NCBI GenBank assembly: GCA_947487765.1
Contig: CANKXO010000003.1
Coordinates: 558,001-622,000, forward strand
Direction of reading: 5' to 3'
Length of the DNA: 64,000 nt
From: an uncultured Pseudomonadales bacterium
Lineage (GTDB): Bacteria; Pseudomonadota; Gammaproteobacteria; Pseudomonadales; Cellvibrionaceae
Shown here piece after piece: positions 29,272 to 42,000 of this stretch. The first letter of the stretch is position 1, and each line of letters begins with the position of its first letter. The notes under the pieces are model-generated. The model made no database searches, was not told the origin of the DNA, and saw only the letters and a list, made by a program, of their open reading frames with translations. The position numbers and the translations under genes are program-made.

Positions 29272-29290
29272 GGCCCTTTTGATAAGGGCC
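29272..29290. other. 7-bp hairpin in the radC/coaBC divergent region
   Basis: GGCCCTT-TTGAT-AAGGGCC lies midway between the two start codons. It has no T-run, so it is more likely a protein-binding dyad or leader structure than a terminator. Confidence 0.3.
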
Positions 29291-29347
29291 GTAAAGATGG
29301 TATCTTAGCGTGCTTTTAATCAAGATAATACGGGTAGCAATGAGCAA

Positions 29348-30553
29348 ATGGGCGGACAGTTAAGAAATCGGAGAGTATTATTAGGCGTATCCGGTGGTAT
29401 CGCCGCTTATAAAAGTGCAGAACTCATCAGGCGTTTGATCGATTTAGGTGCGGAAGTCCGCGTAGTCATGACAAAGGCTGCACAAGAATTCATTACGCCT
29501 CTGACCTTACAAGCATTATCTGGCTTTCCTGTATCAACGGATCTTCTTGACCCAGAAGCTGAAGCTGCAATGGGCCATATTGAATTGGCACGTTGGGCTG
29601 ACTTAATTATGATCGCACCTGCCAGTGCCGACTTGATCTCCAGGCTAACCCTAGGCCAAGGTGACGACCTACTTACAACCGTTTGCCTAGCTAGCCGTTG
29701 CCCTATTGCCATAGCCCCAGCAATGAATCAAGCTATGTGGCATCACCCTGCAACCCAGGCAAATCTAGTAACATTAAAAGAACGTGGCATTCATCAATTT
29801 GGCCCTGATAGTGGTGGTCAAGCCTGTGGTGACGTTGGCTTAGGCCGGATGTCCGACCCTGATGATTTAGCACAAGCCATTTCTAGTGTTTTTCAGACTC
29901 GGTTACTGGAAGGAAAAACTGTTGTCATTACTGCAGGCCCCACAAGAGAAGCAATCGATCCTGTACGTTATATTAGTAATCACAGTTCTGGGAAAATGGG
30001 GTACGCTTTAGCCCAAGCTGCTGTTGATGCTGGTGCTAAAACCCTCTTAATTAGCGGGCCCACTAACTTATCCGCACCTGATTACGTAAAACGAATCGAT
30101 GTGATATCAGCAGATGATATGTATAAGGCCAGCATGAACAGCTTAGATGAGTGCGATATTTTCATTGCTTCCGCCGCCGTTGCTGATTTTCGACCGGCCT
30201 CTATTGCAGAACAAAAAATCAAGAAAACAGGCCAGGAAACGATGTCCGTTGATATGATTAAAAATCCAGATATCATTGCATCCGTGGCTGCAGCAAACAA
30301 ACGCCCCTATGTGGTAGGGTTTGCCGCAGAGACACAACAAGTGATTGATTATGCACGAGACAAACTTATTCGTAAGAATCTTGATTTAATCATAGCGAAT
30401 GATGTATCTAATCCTGATATTGGTTTTAATAGTGAAAATAATGCCGTGACTTTAGTCACGAAAGATAGCGAGACGGCATTGCCTGAAAATAGCAAAACTC
30501 AGTTAGCACGAGATATTTTAGAGGTTATCGCAGCACAATATAGTAGGAACTAA
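29348..30553 (+). CDS. coaBC: Bifunctional phosphopantothenoylcysteine decarboxylase/synthetase
   Basis: Fused enzyme of CoA synthesis, 401 aa. The N-terminal flavoprotein CoaC half (about 1-185) shows [20 protein letters not shown], the active-site His in [12 protein letters not shown], and APAMNQAMW. The C-terminal CoaB half shows [30 protein letters not shown], and SAAVADFRP followed by IKK lysines. ATG at 29348 is preceded by an alternative, out-of-frame ATG at 29340. It is 8 bp from the algC-like gene, so they are cotranscribed. In Pseudomonas dut normally lies between these two genes; it is absent here. Confidence 0.95.
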   Translation: MGGQLRNRRVLLGVSGGIAAYKSAELIRRLIDLGAEVRVVMTKAAQEFITPLTLQALSGFPVSTDLLDPEAEAAMGHIELARWADLIMIAPASADLISRLTLGQGDDLLTTVCLASRCPIAIAPAMNQAMWHHPATQANLVTLKERGIHQFGPDSGGQACGDVGLGRMSDPDDLAQAISSVFQTRLLEGKTVVITAGPTREAIDPVRYISNHSSGKMGYALAQAAVDAGAKTLLISGPTNLSAPDYVKRIDVISADDMYKASMNSLDECDIFIASAAVADFRPASIAEQKIKKTGQETMSVDMIKNPDIIASVAAANKRPYVVGFAAETQQVIDYARDKLIRKNLDLIIANDVSNPDIGFNSENNAVTLVTKDSETALPENSKTQLARDILEVIAAQYSRN

Positions 30554-30561
30554 TCTCGATT

Positions 30562-33989
<3,428 letters not shown>

Positions 33990-34023
33990 TATCTTTAGTA
34001 AGCTGAGTGATGACACATAATTG

Positions 34024-34056
34024 CGTCGTTATTTTTATGCTTTAAAAATAACGACG
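34024..34056. other. Perfect 14-bp hairpin after argB
   Basis: CGTCGTTATTTTTA (34024-34037) pairs perfectly with TAAAAATAACGACG (34043-34056) around TGCTT. No T-run follows on either strand, so it may be an mRNA 3'-end stabiliser or an inefficient terminator rather than a classic one. Confidence 0.55.
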
Positions 34057-34232
34057 AATAGTAATTCAGTCGTAATTGTAAAAATAGTATAATCAATGGT
34101 TGATGAAGCTGACCGTTACCGTTAGGATAGATATCCTCTATGGATAGTTAGATAATAAAAATTTGGATGTCCTATCCACTACTCATATTCTACATCTTAT
34201 ATCTAAAGCTTTAGAAGTAAACTCTGTGGTAA

Positions 34233-34862
34233 ATGACAATGAATAAACCTACTCAGAAAGTGCCGCGTCGCCAACAAATTCTTGAGTGTCTAGCCCAAAT
34301 GCTTGAAGACTCTCCTGGCGCACGTATTACAACAGCTGCACTTGCGACTAAAGTAGGAGTTTCAGAAGCAGCCCTTTACCGTCACTTCCCTAGTAAAACC
34401 AAAATGTTTGAAGGTTTAATTGAGTTTATTGAGGACACTATATTTTCTCGAGTAAAACTGATTATTTCTGATGCGCAAGATGCACAACCTCGGTGCGAAC
34501 AAATTTTGCTTCTATTGCTAACGTTTACCGAACGCAACCCTGGCATTACTCGTATTCTGACAGGCGATGCACTCGCGGGAGAAACTGAACGCTTACGACA
34601 GCGAGTTGCACAATTTTTTGATCGCTTAGAAACTCAGTTGAAGCAAATATTAAGAGAAGCGGAAATGCGCGAAGGTATCCGCACACAGTTAGCACCTAGT
34701 ATCGCAGCTAACTGTATGTTGTCTATGGCTGAAGGACGTATTGCTCAATATGTTCGCAGTGAGTTTAAACGCCTGCCAACAGAAAATTGGTCAGATCAAT
34801 GGCTAATGATGATGTCCGACTTTTTTGTGGAAACACCTAAAGCATCTGTTGCTTCAAGTTGA
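34233..34862 (+). CDS. slmA: Nucleoid occlusion factor SlmA (TetR family)
   Basis: SlmA binds specific chromosomal sites and blocks FtsZ assembly over the nucleoid. The 209-aa protein has the N-terminal HTH ([20 protein letters not shown], about 31-50) and [20 protein letters not shown], diagnostic of SlmA rather than a drug-responsive TetR. A second ATG at 34239 is a possible start. Context argB-slmA-DUF4124-pyrE-crc matches Pseudomonas. Confidence 0.92.
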   Translation: MTMNKPTQKVPRRQQILECLAQMLEDSPGARITTAALATKVGVSEAALYRHFPSKTKMFEGLIEFIEDTIFSRVKLIISDAQDAQPRCEQILLLLLTFTERNPGITRILTGDALAGETERLRQRVAQFFDRLETQLKQILREAEMREGIRTQLAPSIAANCMLSMAEGRIAQYVRSEFKRLPTENWSDQWLMMMSDFFVETPKASVASS

Positions 34863-34888
34863 TGACTTAACCCCTAAAATGGAACGAT

Positions 34889-35530
34889 TCACGGTTTAGC
34901 AACGGCTGTTTCTGGGCGTATAATTTTAAAGCGCTCAATATCTCTATTGTATTTATTAACAATCGATTGGTTCTCCTCTAAGGTTTTTTCCCTTTCCATA
35001 AATTCTATTTCTCGCTCCCTCTGCAGCTGTTTAATTGCGGTCAGCGTTTCCTCTGAAACATCACGACCTTCACGCTCATCAGCCGCCGCGAGGCTTTGAT
35101 AGCGATTAATTTCATCGTCAATTTTCTCAATATTGCGCTCAACGATACCGATAGCATTTCTATTTTGTGCTAGTTTTCGTTGCTTAGCCGCCTCAATATC
35201 ATCAGGATGACTATAACGTCGTCTTAACTCTTTATCCCATACTTGCAAACGCTGCTGCTCCTCCCTCTCTTTTAGCATACGTGCCTTCTCCTCAGGCGAA
35301 GCTTCCGGTGGAACTCGCTCAAGTAAACGACCATCATAAGTCACGATATCGTAGCCTCTTTGAACATAACGAGAAGGAATACGCGAACTGATAACATTCA
35401 CACCTTTTTCATTAACATACCGGTAATATATCGTTTCTTGAGATATCGCATTAGCACTTAAAAAACTTAAACATATCAGCACTGCACAAAAGGCTAGACT
35501 ATATATTTTCACTTTTATTGATCCATACAT
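34889..35530 (-). CDS. Exported DUF4124 coiled-coil protein
   Basis: A 213-aa protein with signal peptide (hydrophobic about 10-27), then a DUF4124-like segment (IYYRYVNEKGVNVISSRIPS) and a long charged helical region (about 85-195) likely to form a coiled coil. DUF4124 function is unknown; a periplasmic or envelope role is inferred from the signal peptide. It lies 3 bp downstream of pyrE, an arrangement kept in Pseudomonas. Confidence 0.8.
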   Translation of the reverse strand: MYGSIKVKIYSLAFCAVLICLSFLSANAISQETIYYRYVNEKGVNVISSRIPSRYVQRGYDIVTYDGRLLERVPPEASPEEKARMLKEREEQQRLQVWDKELRRRYSHPDDIEAAKQRKLAQNRNAIGIVERNIEKIDDEINRYQSLAAADEREGRDVSEETLTAIKQLQREREIEFMEREKTLEENQSIVNKYNRDIERFKIIRPETAVAKP

Positions 35531-35533
35531 TAT

Positions 35534-36172
35534 TTAAATACCATAATCCTTACGATAAGACTGAATAGTGTCCACTAAACTTGATTCATTTTGCTCCCGA
35601 AGGTACTGAACAATATGCTCTAACTGAACAATACTAATAACGGGAATATTATAGCTATTTTCGACTTCTTGAATGGCTGATCGTTCACCTTTTCCTCTCT
35701 CCTGACGATCCAAGCCAATAATAACAGCCCCTGGGGTTGCTTGTGACTGATGGATAATCTCTATTACTTCCCGGACAGCCGTCCCAGCAGTAATGACATC
35801 ATCAATGATCGCGACTTTACCCTTTAGCGGCGCCCCGACTAAAACACCCCCTTCACCATGATCTTTAGCCTCTTTACGGTTATAACATATGGGGTAATCC
35901 AATCCATGTTCATTAGAAAGCGCTACTGCCATTGTAGTGGCCAAAGGAATACCTTTATAGGCAGGCCCAAATAGCATGTCCACATCAAGGCCTGAATGCA
36001 CCAATGCCTGTGCATAAAAACGCCCTAATGCTGCCAATGCCGCCCCTGTTTGAAAACGGCCAGCATTGAAGAAGTAGGGGCTAACTCGACCCGATTTTAA
36101 AGTAAATTTACCAAAACATAGAGCCTCATGTTCAATAGCTAACGCAATAAAGGCTTTTTGATAATCTTGCAT
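35534..36172 (-). CDS. pyrE: Orotate phosphoribosyltransferase
   Basis: Adds PRPP to orotate in pyrimidine synthesis. The start at 36172 gives [20 protein letters not shown] and 212 aa, the usual length (E. coli 213); the frame open back to 36259 is not coding. Motifs are [43 protein letters not shown], and the PRPP loop [14 protein letters not shown]. It is divergent from crc. Confidence 0.96.
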   Translation of the reverse strand: MQDYQKAFIALAIEHEALCFGKFTLKSGRVSPYFFNAGRFQTGAALAALGRFYAQALVHSGLDVDMLFGPAYKGIPLATTMAVALSNEHGLDYPICYNRKEAKDHGEGGVLVGAPLKGKVAIIDDVITAGTAVREVIEIIHQSQATPGAVIIGLDRQERGKGERSAIQEVENSYNIPVISIVQLEHIVQYLREQNESSLVDTIQSYRKDYGI

Positions 36173-36400
36173 AGATATTTCCGTTAAATTGTCTACAGTA
36201 ATATAATAGTGGGTTATGCATGTTCTATAATAGAGCTTTATAATGGCTAATATTTCCATTATGACTTTATATTATTCAACATGAACCAAAGGTGAACGGA
36301 ACTTGAGCAATACGCTTAAGAAATGTTCTTATAATCTTTGAATAATAATAAAAGTGTATCTATCGAACTCCTGGTAATTATTTTATTCCCAATGGCATTG

Positions 36401-36430
36401 TTGCCATTATCCGAGTTTAGGTACTATACG
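36401..36430 (+). promoter_or_regulatory. Candidate sigma-70 promoter of crc
   Basis: TTGCCA, 18 bp, then TATACG, 24 nt before the crc start. Acceptable but not strong; the -35 is also part of a small hairpin (AATGGCA/TGCCATT). Confidence 0.4.
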
Positions 36431-36453
36431 ATCTTCGATATTAAGGATTAGCT

Positions 36454-37236
36454 ATGCGTATTATTAGCCTCAGCGTTGATGGCATTCACCAGGCCGCTTC
36501 TCGCGGTCTCTATGATTGGTTAGCCGAACAAGAGGCCGATATCATCTGTATTCAGGACTTACGTTGCCTAGAATACGAGACTGATGACCCTATTTTCCAT
36601 CCCGAAGGTTATAATGCCTATTTTTTTGACTCAGGTGTTAAGCATTATAACGGGGTTGCCATTTATAGTCGCGCTCTTCCCAAAGCATTAATCTACGGAT
36701 TTGGCTTTTCTAGTGGCGTCGATATGGAAGGCCGCTATCTACAGGTTGATTTTGATAATCTAAGTATCGGCTCCCTGCTTACACCTTCTGCAACGAATAA
36801 TGCAGAGTCTCAAGAAGTCAAAACACGCTTTTTTGATGATTTACAATCCCACTTAATTAAAATTTCACGCAAGCGTCGCGATTTTATTTTTTGCGGCAAT
36901 TGGACAACCGCACCCACTCGCAATGATGTCTCAAACCCTCAAGAACAACAGCAACAATCTGGCTTTTTAGCAGAAGAGCAGCAGTGGATGAAACAACTCC
37001 CTCACATCGGTTATATCGATGCTTTCCGACAGGGAAATCATGAGAATGATGAATATTCCTGGTGGCCCAGCGGAAAGATAGGTGAAGGTGATGCTTGGCG
37101 TACCGATTTACAGATTGTATCTGCTAGCCTAAAACATAAAGTCGAATACGCGATGATCTATAAGAGTCAGCAATTTTCAACTCATCTACCCGTTATTGTT
37201 GATTACGATATAGAGCTAGAGCCGGATGACTTTTAG
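36454..37236 (+). CDS. crc: Crc-like catabolite repression protein (inactive ExoIII fold)
   Basis: A 260-aa member of the exonuclease III/EEP fold whose catalytic residues are mostly lost, as in Pseudomonas Crc. Aligned with ExoIII: N7 is S7, E34 is D35, D151 is N149 and N153 is T151, while D218 and H244 (ExoIII D229 and H259) remain. The N-terminus (MRIISLSVDGI), HYNGVAIYSR, GRYLQVDF, EYSWWPSGK and FSTHLPVIVDYD follow the Crc pattern. In Pseudomonas, Crc binds Hfq-RNA complexes and represses translation of catabolic mRNAs. The pyrE-crc divergent pair is conserved. Ribosome site AAGGA. It is unlikely to be a DNA-repair nuclease. Confidence 0.85.
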   Translation: MRIISLSVDGIHQAASRGLYDWLAEQEADIICIQDLRCLEYETDDPIFHPEGYNAYFFDSGVKHYNGVAIYSRALPKALIYGFGFSSGVDMEGRYLQVDFDNLSIGSLLTPSATNNAESQEVKTRFFDDLQSHLIKISRKRRDFIFCGNWTTAPTRNDVSNPQEQQQQSGFLAEEQQWMKQLPHIGYIDAFRQGNHENDEYSWWPSGKIGEGDAWRTDLQIVSASLKHKVEYAMIYKSQQFSTHLPVIVDYDIELEPDDF

Positions 37237-37451
37237 TGAGAAACGAAAAGTGATTTTTAGTACTTTGACAAGTTCTGATTGAAGTATAGGTGATTAGGCT
37301 ATTTGAACATCTATCGAATAACCATTTTTTAAAGTAACAAATGCGATAAAGATAATTAAGGTAAATAAAAAATAGGCAGGCAATACAAACTACTGTCAAT
37401 ATTTATTTTTAAGGCCATGAAGTACTGTGTATTAGTATCAAACTAAGAATT

Positions 37452-37949
37452 TTAAGTATAGCCTAATAAGTTAGCACAGACGGTTTCCAGCCGGCTCACA
37501 TCAGGAATCACAGCTTGCTCCCCTGCAACAAATACCTGCATCTGGTCAAATTCTTTTCGTTCTACCTGGTCATTTTCTGATATTTCATTAACCGCAACCC
37601 GACTCAATCGCGGGATGCCTTGGGTTGGAATACATAAAAATTGAATTTGAGAATTCACACCGGTACTGTTAAGAATAAGCACCTGACTTTCCGCTTGTAT
37701 AGGAGCAATAGATTCACCATTGAGCGCCTCATACGACATCATTGGTACTAAAATCCCCCTCCATAAAAGATTACCTAGATACCAATGGGGAGTGTTATCT
37801 CCGGGCAAAGAGCTGTCACTCTGAGGTGGTTGATAAGCAATCATCTCTGCAACACTCACCGTAGGAAGTACTAATTTATGGCCAGCCATAGGAATAAGCA
37901 GGCTAGGTATTTCATTAGTACTATTGTCAGTTACCGCTGGAGAATTCAT
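37452..37949 (-). CDS. chpC: CheW-like protein ChpC
   Basis: A 165-aa CheW-domain protein, last gene of the Pil/Chp cluster. IPSLLIPMAGHKLVLPTVSV and WYLGNLLWRGILVPMMSYE are CheW beta-barrel segments. CheW proteins couple receptors to the histidine kinase; ChpC is the second adaptor beside PilI. It lies 103 bp after chpB on the same strand. Confidence 0.85.
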   Translation of the reverse strand: MNSPAVTDNSTNEIPSLLIPMAGHKLVLPTVSVAEMIAYQPPQSDSSLPGDNTPHWYLGNLLWRGILVPMMSYEALNGESIAPIQAESQVLILNSTGVNSQIQFLCIPTQGIPRLSRVAVNEISENDQVERKEFDQMQVFVAGEQAVIPDVSRLETVCANLLGYT

Positions 37950-38052
37950 TTAATACCTCTATTTTTCTATCTTCATTTCTATTTTGAATAATAACTTTTT
38001 CATATCTATTTTAATTAATCATGCCCCGCATCTAAACGTTCGACATCTAAAT

Positions 38053-39021
38053 CTAACCAGCCATTTCCGGCTCCGCCTTTTCTTTAAAAGCATGCTTAAA
38101 GTAATCTGCCAATTGCTCTGGTGAACCCGTTGTTGTAACACAGCCTGTTCGATTGATTGCTATCGGCATAGAATCCGATGCACACGTCGGCGGTGCTTGC
38201 ACCCAAACATGGCCATTTCGTCGGGATAGCAAACGGGCGCCAACCATACCATCATCACCCAGGCCAGAAAAAAATATAGCGCCACCACGAGCACCAAAAC
38301 GTTCCGCAACAGTTGCAACAACATGGTCAATCGATGGTTGATACTTACCACGCCAAGGCTCTGAGCGAACAACCAGAGTTCCATCTGCTAGAATATCAAG
38401 TTGATGGGCAGAAGGTACAATTGTTACAGTATCAGCGCATAAAATATCACCGTGAACAGCCATTTGCCCTCGGTAACGGCTATCTCGAGAAATAGTATTC
38501 GCTAATGTGCTACTTTGCCTGGATTCGATATGTTGTACATAAACAAAAGCCACACCTAAGCCATTAGGAAGGCGATCTAAGAAGCTTTTAACTGCTTCAG
38601 GGCCTCCTGTTGAAGCACATAAAGCCCAAACAAATTCAGCTGGTTTTTGTTGCTGCTGGCTCATTGATAACTGCCCTGACACACTCAACAACTTTTCTGT
38701 TAATTGTCGAACCCAAGAATTGAAACTCGCTTCAACTGCATTGTAAGTATTACCTTCACCAAAAATTATCGGTTCTTTGAGATCAAATAACCAACGCTCA
38801 AATAATTGTGAATTTTTTGTTTGTTTAAGGCTAGATGTGTCGACGTCGACTAACCACGCATCCATGTTCTGTTTATTATCATTGAGCACATTAGGGTTAT
38901 CTAACAATTGGTTAATTAACCAGACTGCACTAACCTCACAACCACATTCTTCAACAATGTGTCTGAGATGATGCTGTTGCACTAGCGTTTGGCTAATAAT
39001 ACCAACCTTGAGGTTAACCAT
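38053..39021 (-). CDS. chpB: CheB-type methylesterase ChpB
   Basis: A 322-aa receptor methylesterase of the Pil/Chp system. The C-terminal domain (about 130-315) has the full catalytic triad: S137 in CASTGGPEAV, H164 in YVQHIES, D257 in GLGDDGMV. The N-terminal receiver-like part (about 5-110) lacks the acidic pocket of true receivers; only D59/D61 in LVDVD resembles a phosphosite. It should counter PilK in adapting PilJ. Confidence 0.9.
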   Translation of the reverse strand: MVNLKVGIISQTLVQQHHLRHIVEECGCEVSAVWLINQLLDNPNVLNDNKQNMDAWLVDVDTSSLKQTKNSQLFERWLFDLKEPIIFGEGNTYNAVEASFNSWVRQLTEKLLSVSGQLSMSQQQQKPAEFVWALCASTGGPEAVKSFLDRLPNGLGVAFVYVQHIESRQSSTLANTISRDSRYRGQMAVHGDILCADTVTIVPSAHQLDILADGTLVVRSEPWRGKYQPSIDHVVATVAERFGARGGAIFFSGLGDDGMVGARLLSRRNGHVWVQAPPTCASDSMPIAINRTGCVTTTGSPEQLADYFKHAFKEKAEPEMAG

Positions 39022-39047
39022 CTAACCGCAACCACTGGAGGTTGGCA

Positions 39048-42000
39048 TCAGGGATCAGAGCCCTCATTCGCATGTATGAGATCTTGAATACTTTCAAGTA
39101 ACTTCTCCTCCTGATAGGGCTTGCCCATATATAAATTTGCCCCAGACTCTAAACCACGCTGGCGATGTTTTTCTCCTGTACGTGAGGTAATCATAATGAT
39201 AGGCAGCTGTTGTAAATCGCTACTGGAGCGTACATTTTTAGCGACCTCAAACCCATCCATTCTAGGCATTTCAATATCGAGTAGCATAATATCTGGCACC
39301 TGATCCTGTAGAGTCATCATCGCATCTACACCATCTTTGGCAGTTATGACATCATAGCCTTCCCTCTCAAGCAAACGAGAGGTTACTTTTCGAACGGTTA
39401 CTGAATCATCAACCACCATCACAACAGGATTCCTAATAGCAGGCACCTGCTCTTGGGGCATGGGTGCTTCTTCAAGCTGATGTGTCAAGCTGCGCGCGAT
39501 GTTGCTACGAATTAAGGCATTAGGGTCTAGAATAACAACCACATGACCATCACCCATAATGGTTGCACCAGAAACCCCCAATACGGAGCGGAACTGGGGT
39601 CCTAAACTTTTTACCACAATCTCTCGGCTACCTTGCAAATGATCAACCTGGAAGGCAACCGAGTGATCCGCACTTCTCACCAATAAAACGGGCAATGGCA
39701 GCGTATGCCCTTGTAATCGTGGTGGTGGTGCTGTCGGGTTCAGTAACGTGGTAAGGTGACGTAGCTCATATTCTTGATTCGCGTATTCGAAAGGGTCATC
39801 TGGGTTTGCATAGTAATGCTCAAGCTCGAATGGACTGATACGCACGATACCCTCAATAGTATTGAGCGGTATCGCATAACGGTCATCTCCCATACTGATC
39901 ATCAATGCCCGATTCACCGAGACAGTAAAGGGCACTCGAATCGTAAATACAGTACCTTCGCTAGGTTGGGAGTCAATAGCAATACTACCACCCATCAAGC
40001 GGATTTCACTATTAACCACATCCATACCCACACCACGACCAGAGATCTGAGTAATAGTCTCGGCTGTAGAAAAGCCGGCATGTAGAATAAATTGGAAAAT
40101 TTCCTGATCACTTAATTCAGCATCAGCATTCATCAAATTGCGTTCTATAGCCTTTTGTCGAACCCGGCTGACATCGATACCGCTGCCATCATCACCTACC
40201 AGGATCAATACATCACCCCCATCTCGATCGAGGGTAATAACAATACGTCCAGCAGCAGACTTGCCTGCTTGCACACGGGCATTGGCATCTTCAATGCCAT
40301 GATCTATAGCGTTACGCAGCATGTGCTCTAAGGGCGCAACCATGCGCTCCATCATGCTTCTATCGAGTTCACCTTCTGTATTGCCAAGCTCTAAGCTGAC
40401 ATCTTTATTTAATTCTGTTGCTATTTGCCGCACGATACGACGTAAACGAGGCACAATTCGAGAAAAGGGCACCATTCTCGAACGCATCAACCCTTCTTGC
40501 AAATCGGTGTTAATCCGCGACTGCTGTAGCAATACCGTTTCTGCATCTCTGGTTTTATCCGTCAAAGTACCCTTTAAGTCCATCAAATCTGATGCTGACT
40601 CTATCAGTGATCGTGACAGTTGCTGCAATTGTGAATAGCGATCCATTTCTAAAGGATCGAAATCATCAGTTTCTGCCATTTGCTCTTGGCGGAAAATAAT
40701 TTGCGCTTCCGTTTCAATATCTAGACGTCTAATTTGTTCTTGCAAGCGTTGGACAGTTGAACCCATTTCATCCAAGGAGAAGCCCAGATCACTGATTTGC
40801 TCTTCCATTCGCCCCCGACTAATAGATGTCTCACCAGCAAGGTTCACCAACTCTTCCATTAAGTCAGCCGAAACCTTAACCATCTCCTGAGGCTGATTAC
40901 GACGAGCCGCTGCCGTATTGCCGGCTGTCCCGGGGTTATTCGGTTGTGGCACTTCTCTAAGTACAGTTAAAGGAGAGGCTTTACCAGTGAAAGGCAATAC
41001 ATTGTTATTGTCGTTAGCGACCTCGGTTAACTCAACACTGCTATTTATATTATCACTATCAGATGCTAACTTTGCAGTATCTGTTACCTTCTCTTCACTA
41101 GATTCTGTCTGATTGACGTCCTCGTCCAAAGAGGCACTATCTACTGATTTTGCAGGATTGAATCCTTGGTCAACCTGTTCTACCTGACCAATTAATTGAT
41201 CTTGATAATTATGTATATGATGGAAAATATCGTCTGCCTGTTCACCTTTAGCATTTGCTATTAGATAAGCTTCAAAATTATGTGCCAAATCGCCAAGTGA
41301 CATTAAGCCTGCTAGGCGTGCACCACCCTTGAATGTATGAAGAGCGCGTTGCATGGACTCATTACTTTCACGGCTACCCTGATCCCCATTTTCCCAATCA
41401 TGGATCGACTCATCGAGTTCCTCTAATAATTCATGAGCTTCCTCAAGAAAGATTTCGACAGTTTCCTCATCGATTTCATCTTCAATAAGGCCAGTGGAGT
41501 CCACAGGGTTATCATTTTCAAAAGGCGCACTTTCAATACTCTCCGCTGATACTGGTGACTCTTCCACAGATTCGATTGGGGCATCTACTAGTCTTTCTGG
41601 AATTTCCTCAGCAGCCTCTTGCTCAGTAATTGCGGACTCTGACTCCAACATTTCTGGCTCAGGTGACTCGATATCTTCGATATGAGGAGGTACTGAAACA
41701 TCGATTATTTTTGGCTCTTCGTATTCCAGATGGGATTCGCCAGTGCCTTCATCGACATCAGCACTTTTTCCTACATCACCTTCCGCAGCAATAACCTCTT
41801 CTAACTCACTTTGTTCATCAATAGAGGCTGTTGTTGATATGGGTGTTAATGATGTTAGTCGCTGCAATAATTCGGCATTTTCAGGTGGAAGGTCTTGCCC
41901 TGCAGCAATGGCATCAATCACATTCATGAGTTGATTATGGCCATCCAACATCACTGCATAGTTTTCGTTACTAGGCGCAGTTTCTCCGTTAATCAATTGT

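Noticed and set aside
39563-41934. Several 60-105 codon plus-strand ORFs opposite chpA
   Set aside because: All are shadows of the long chpA frame; none has a ribosome site or recognisable motif.
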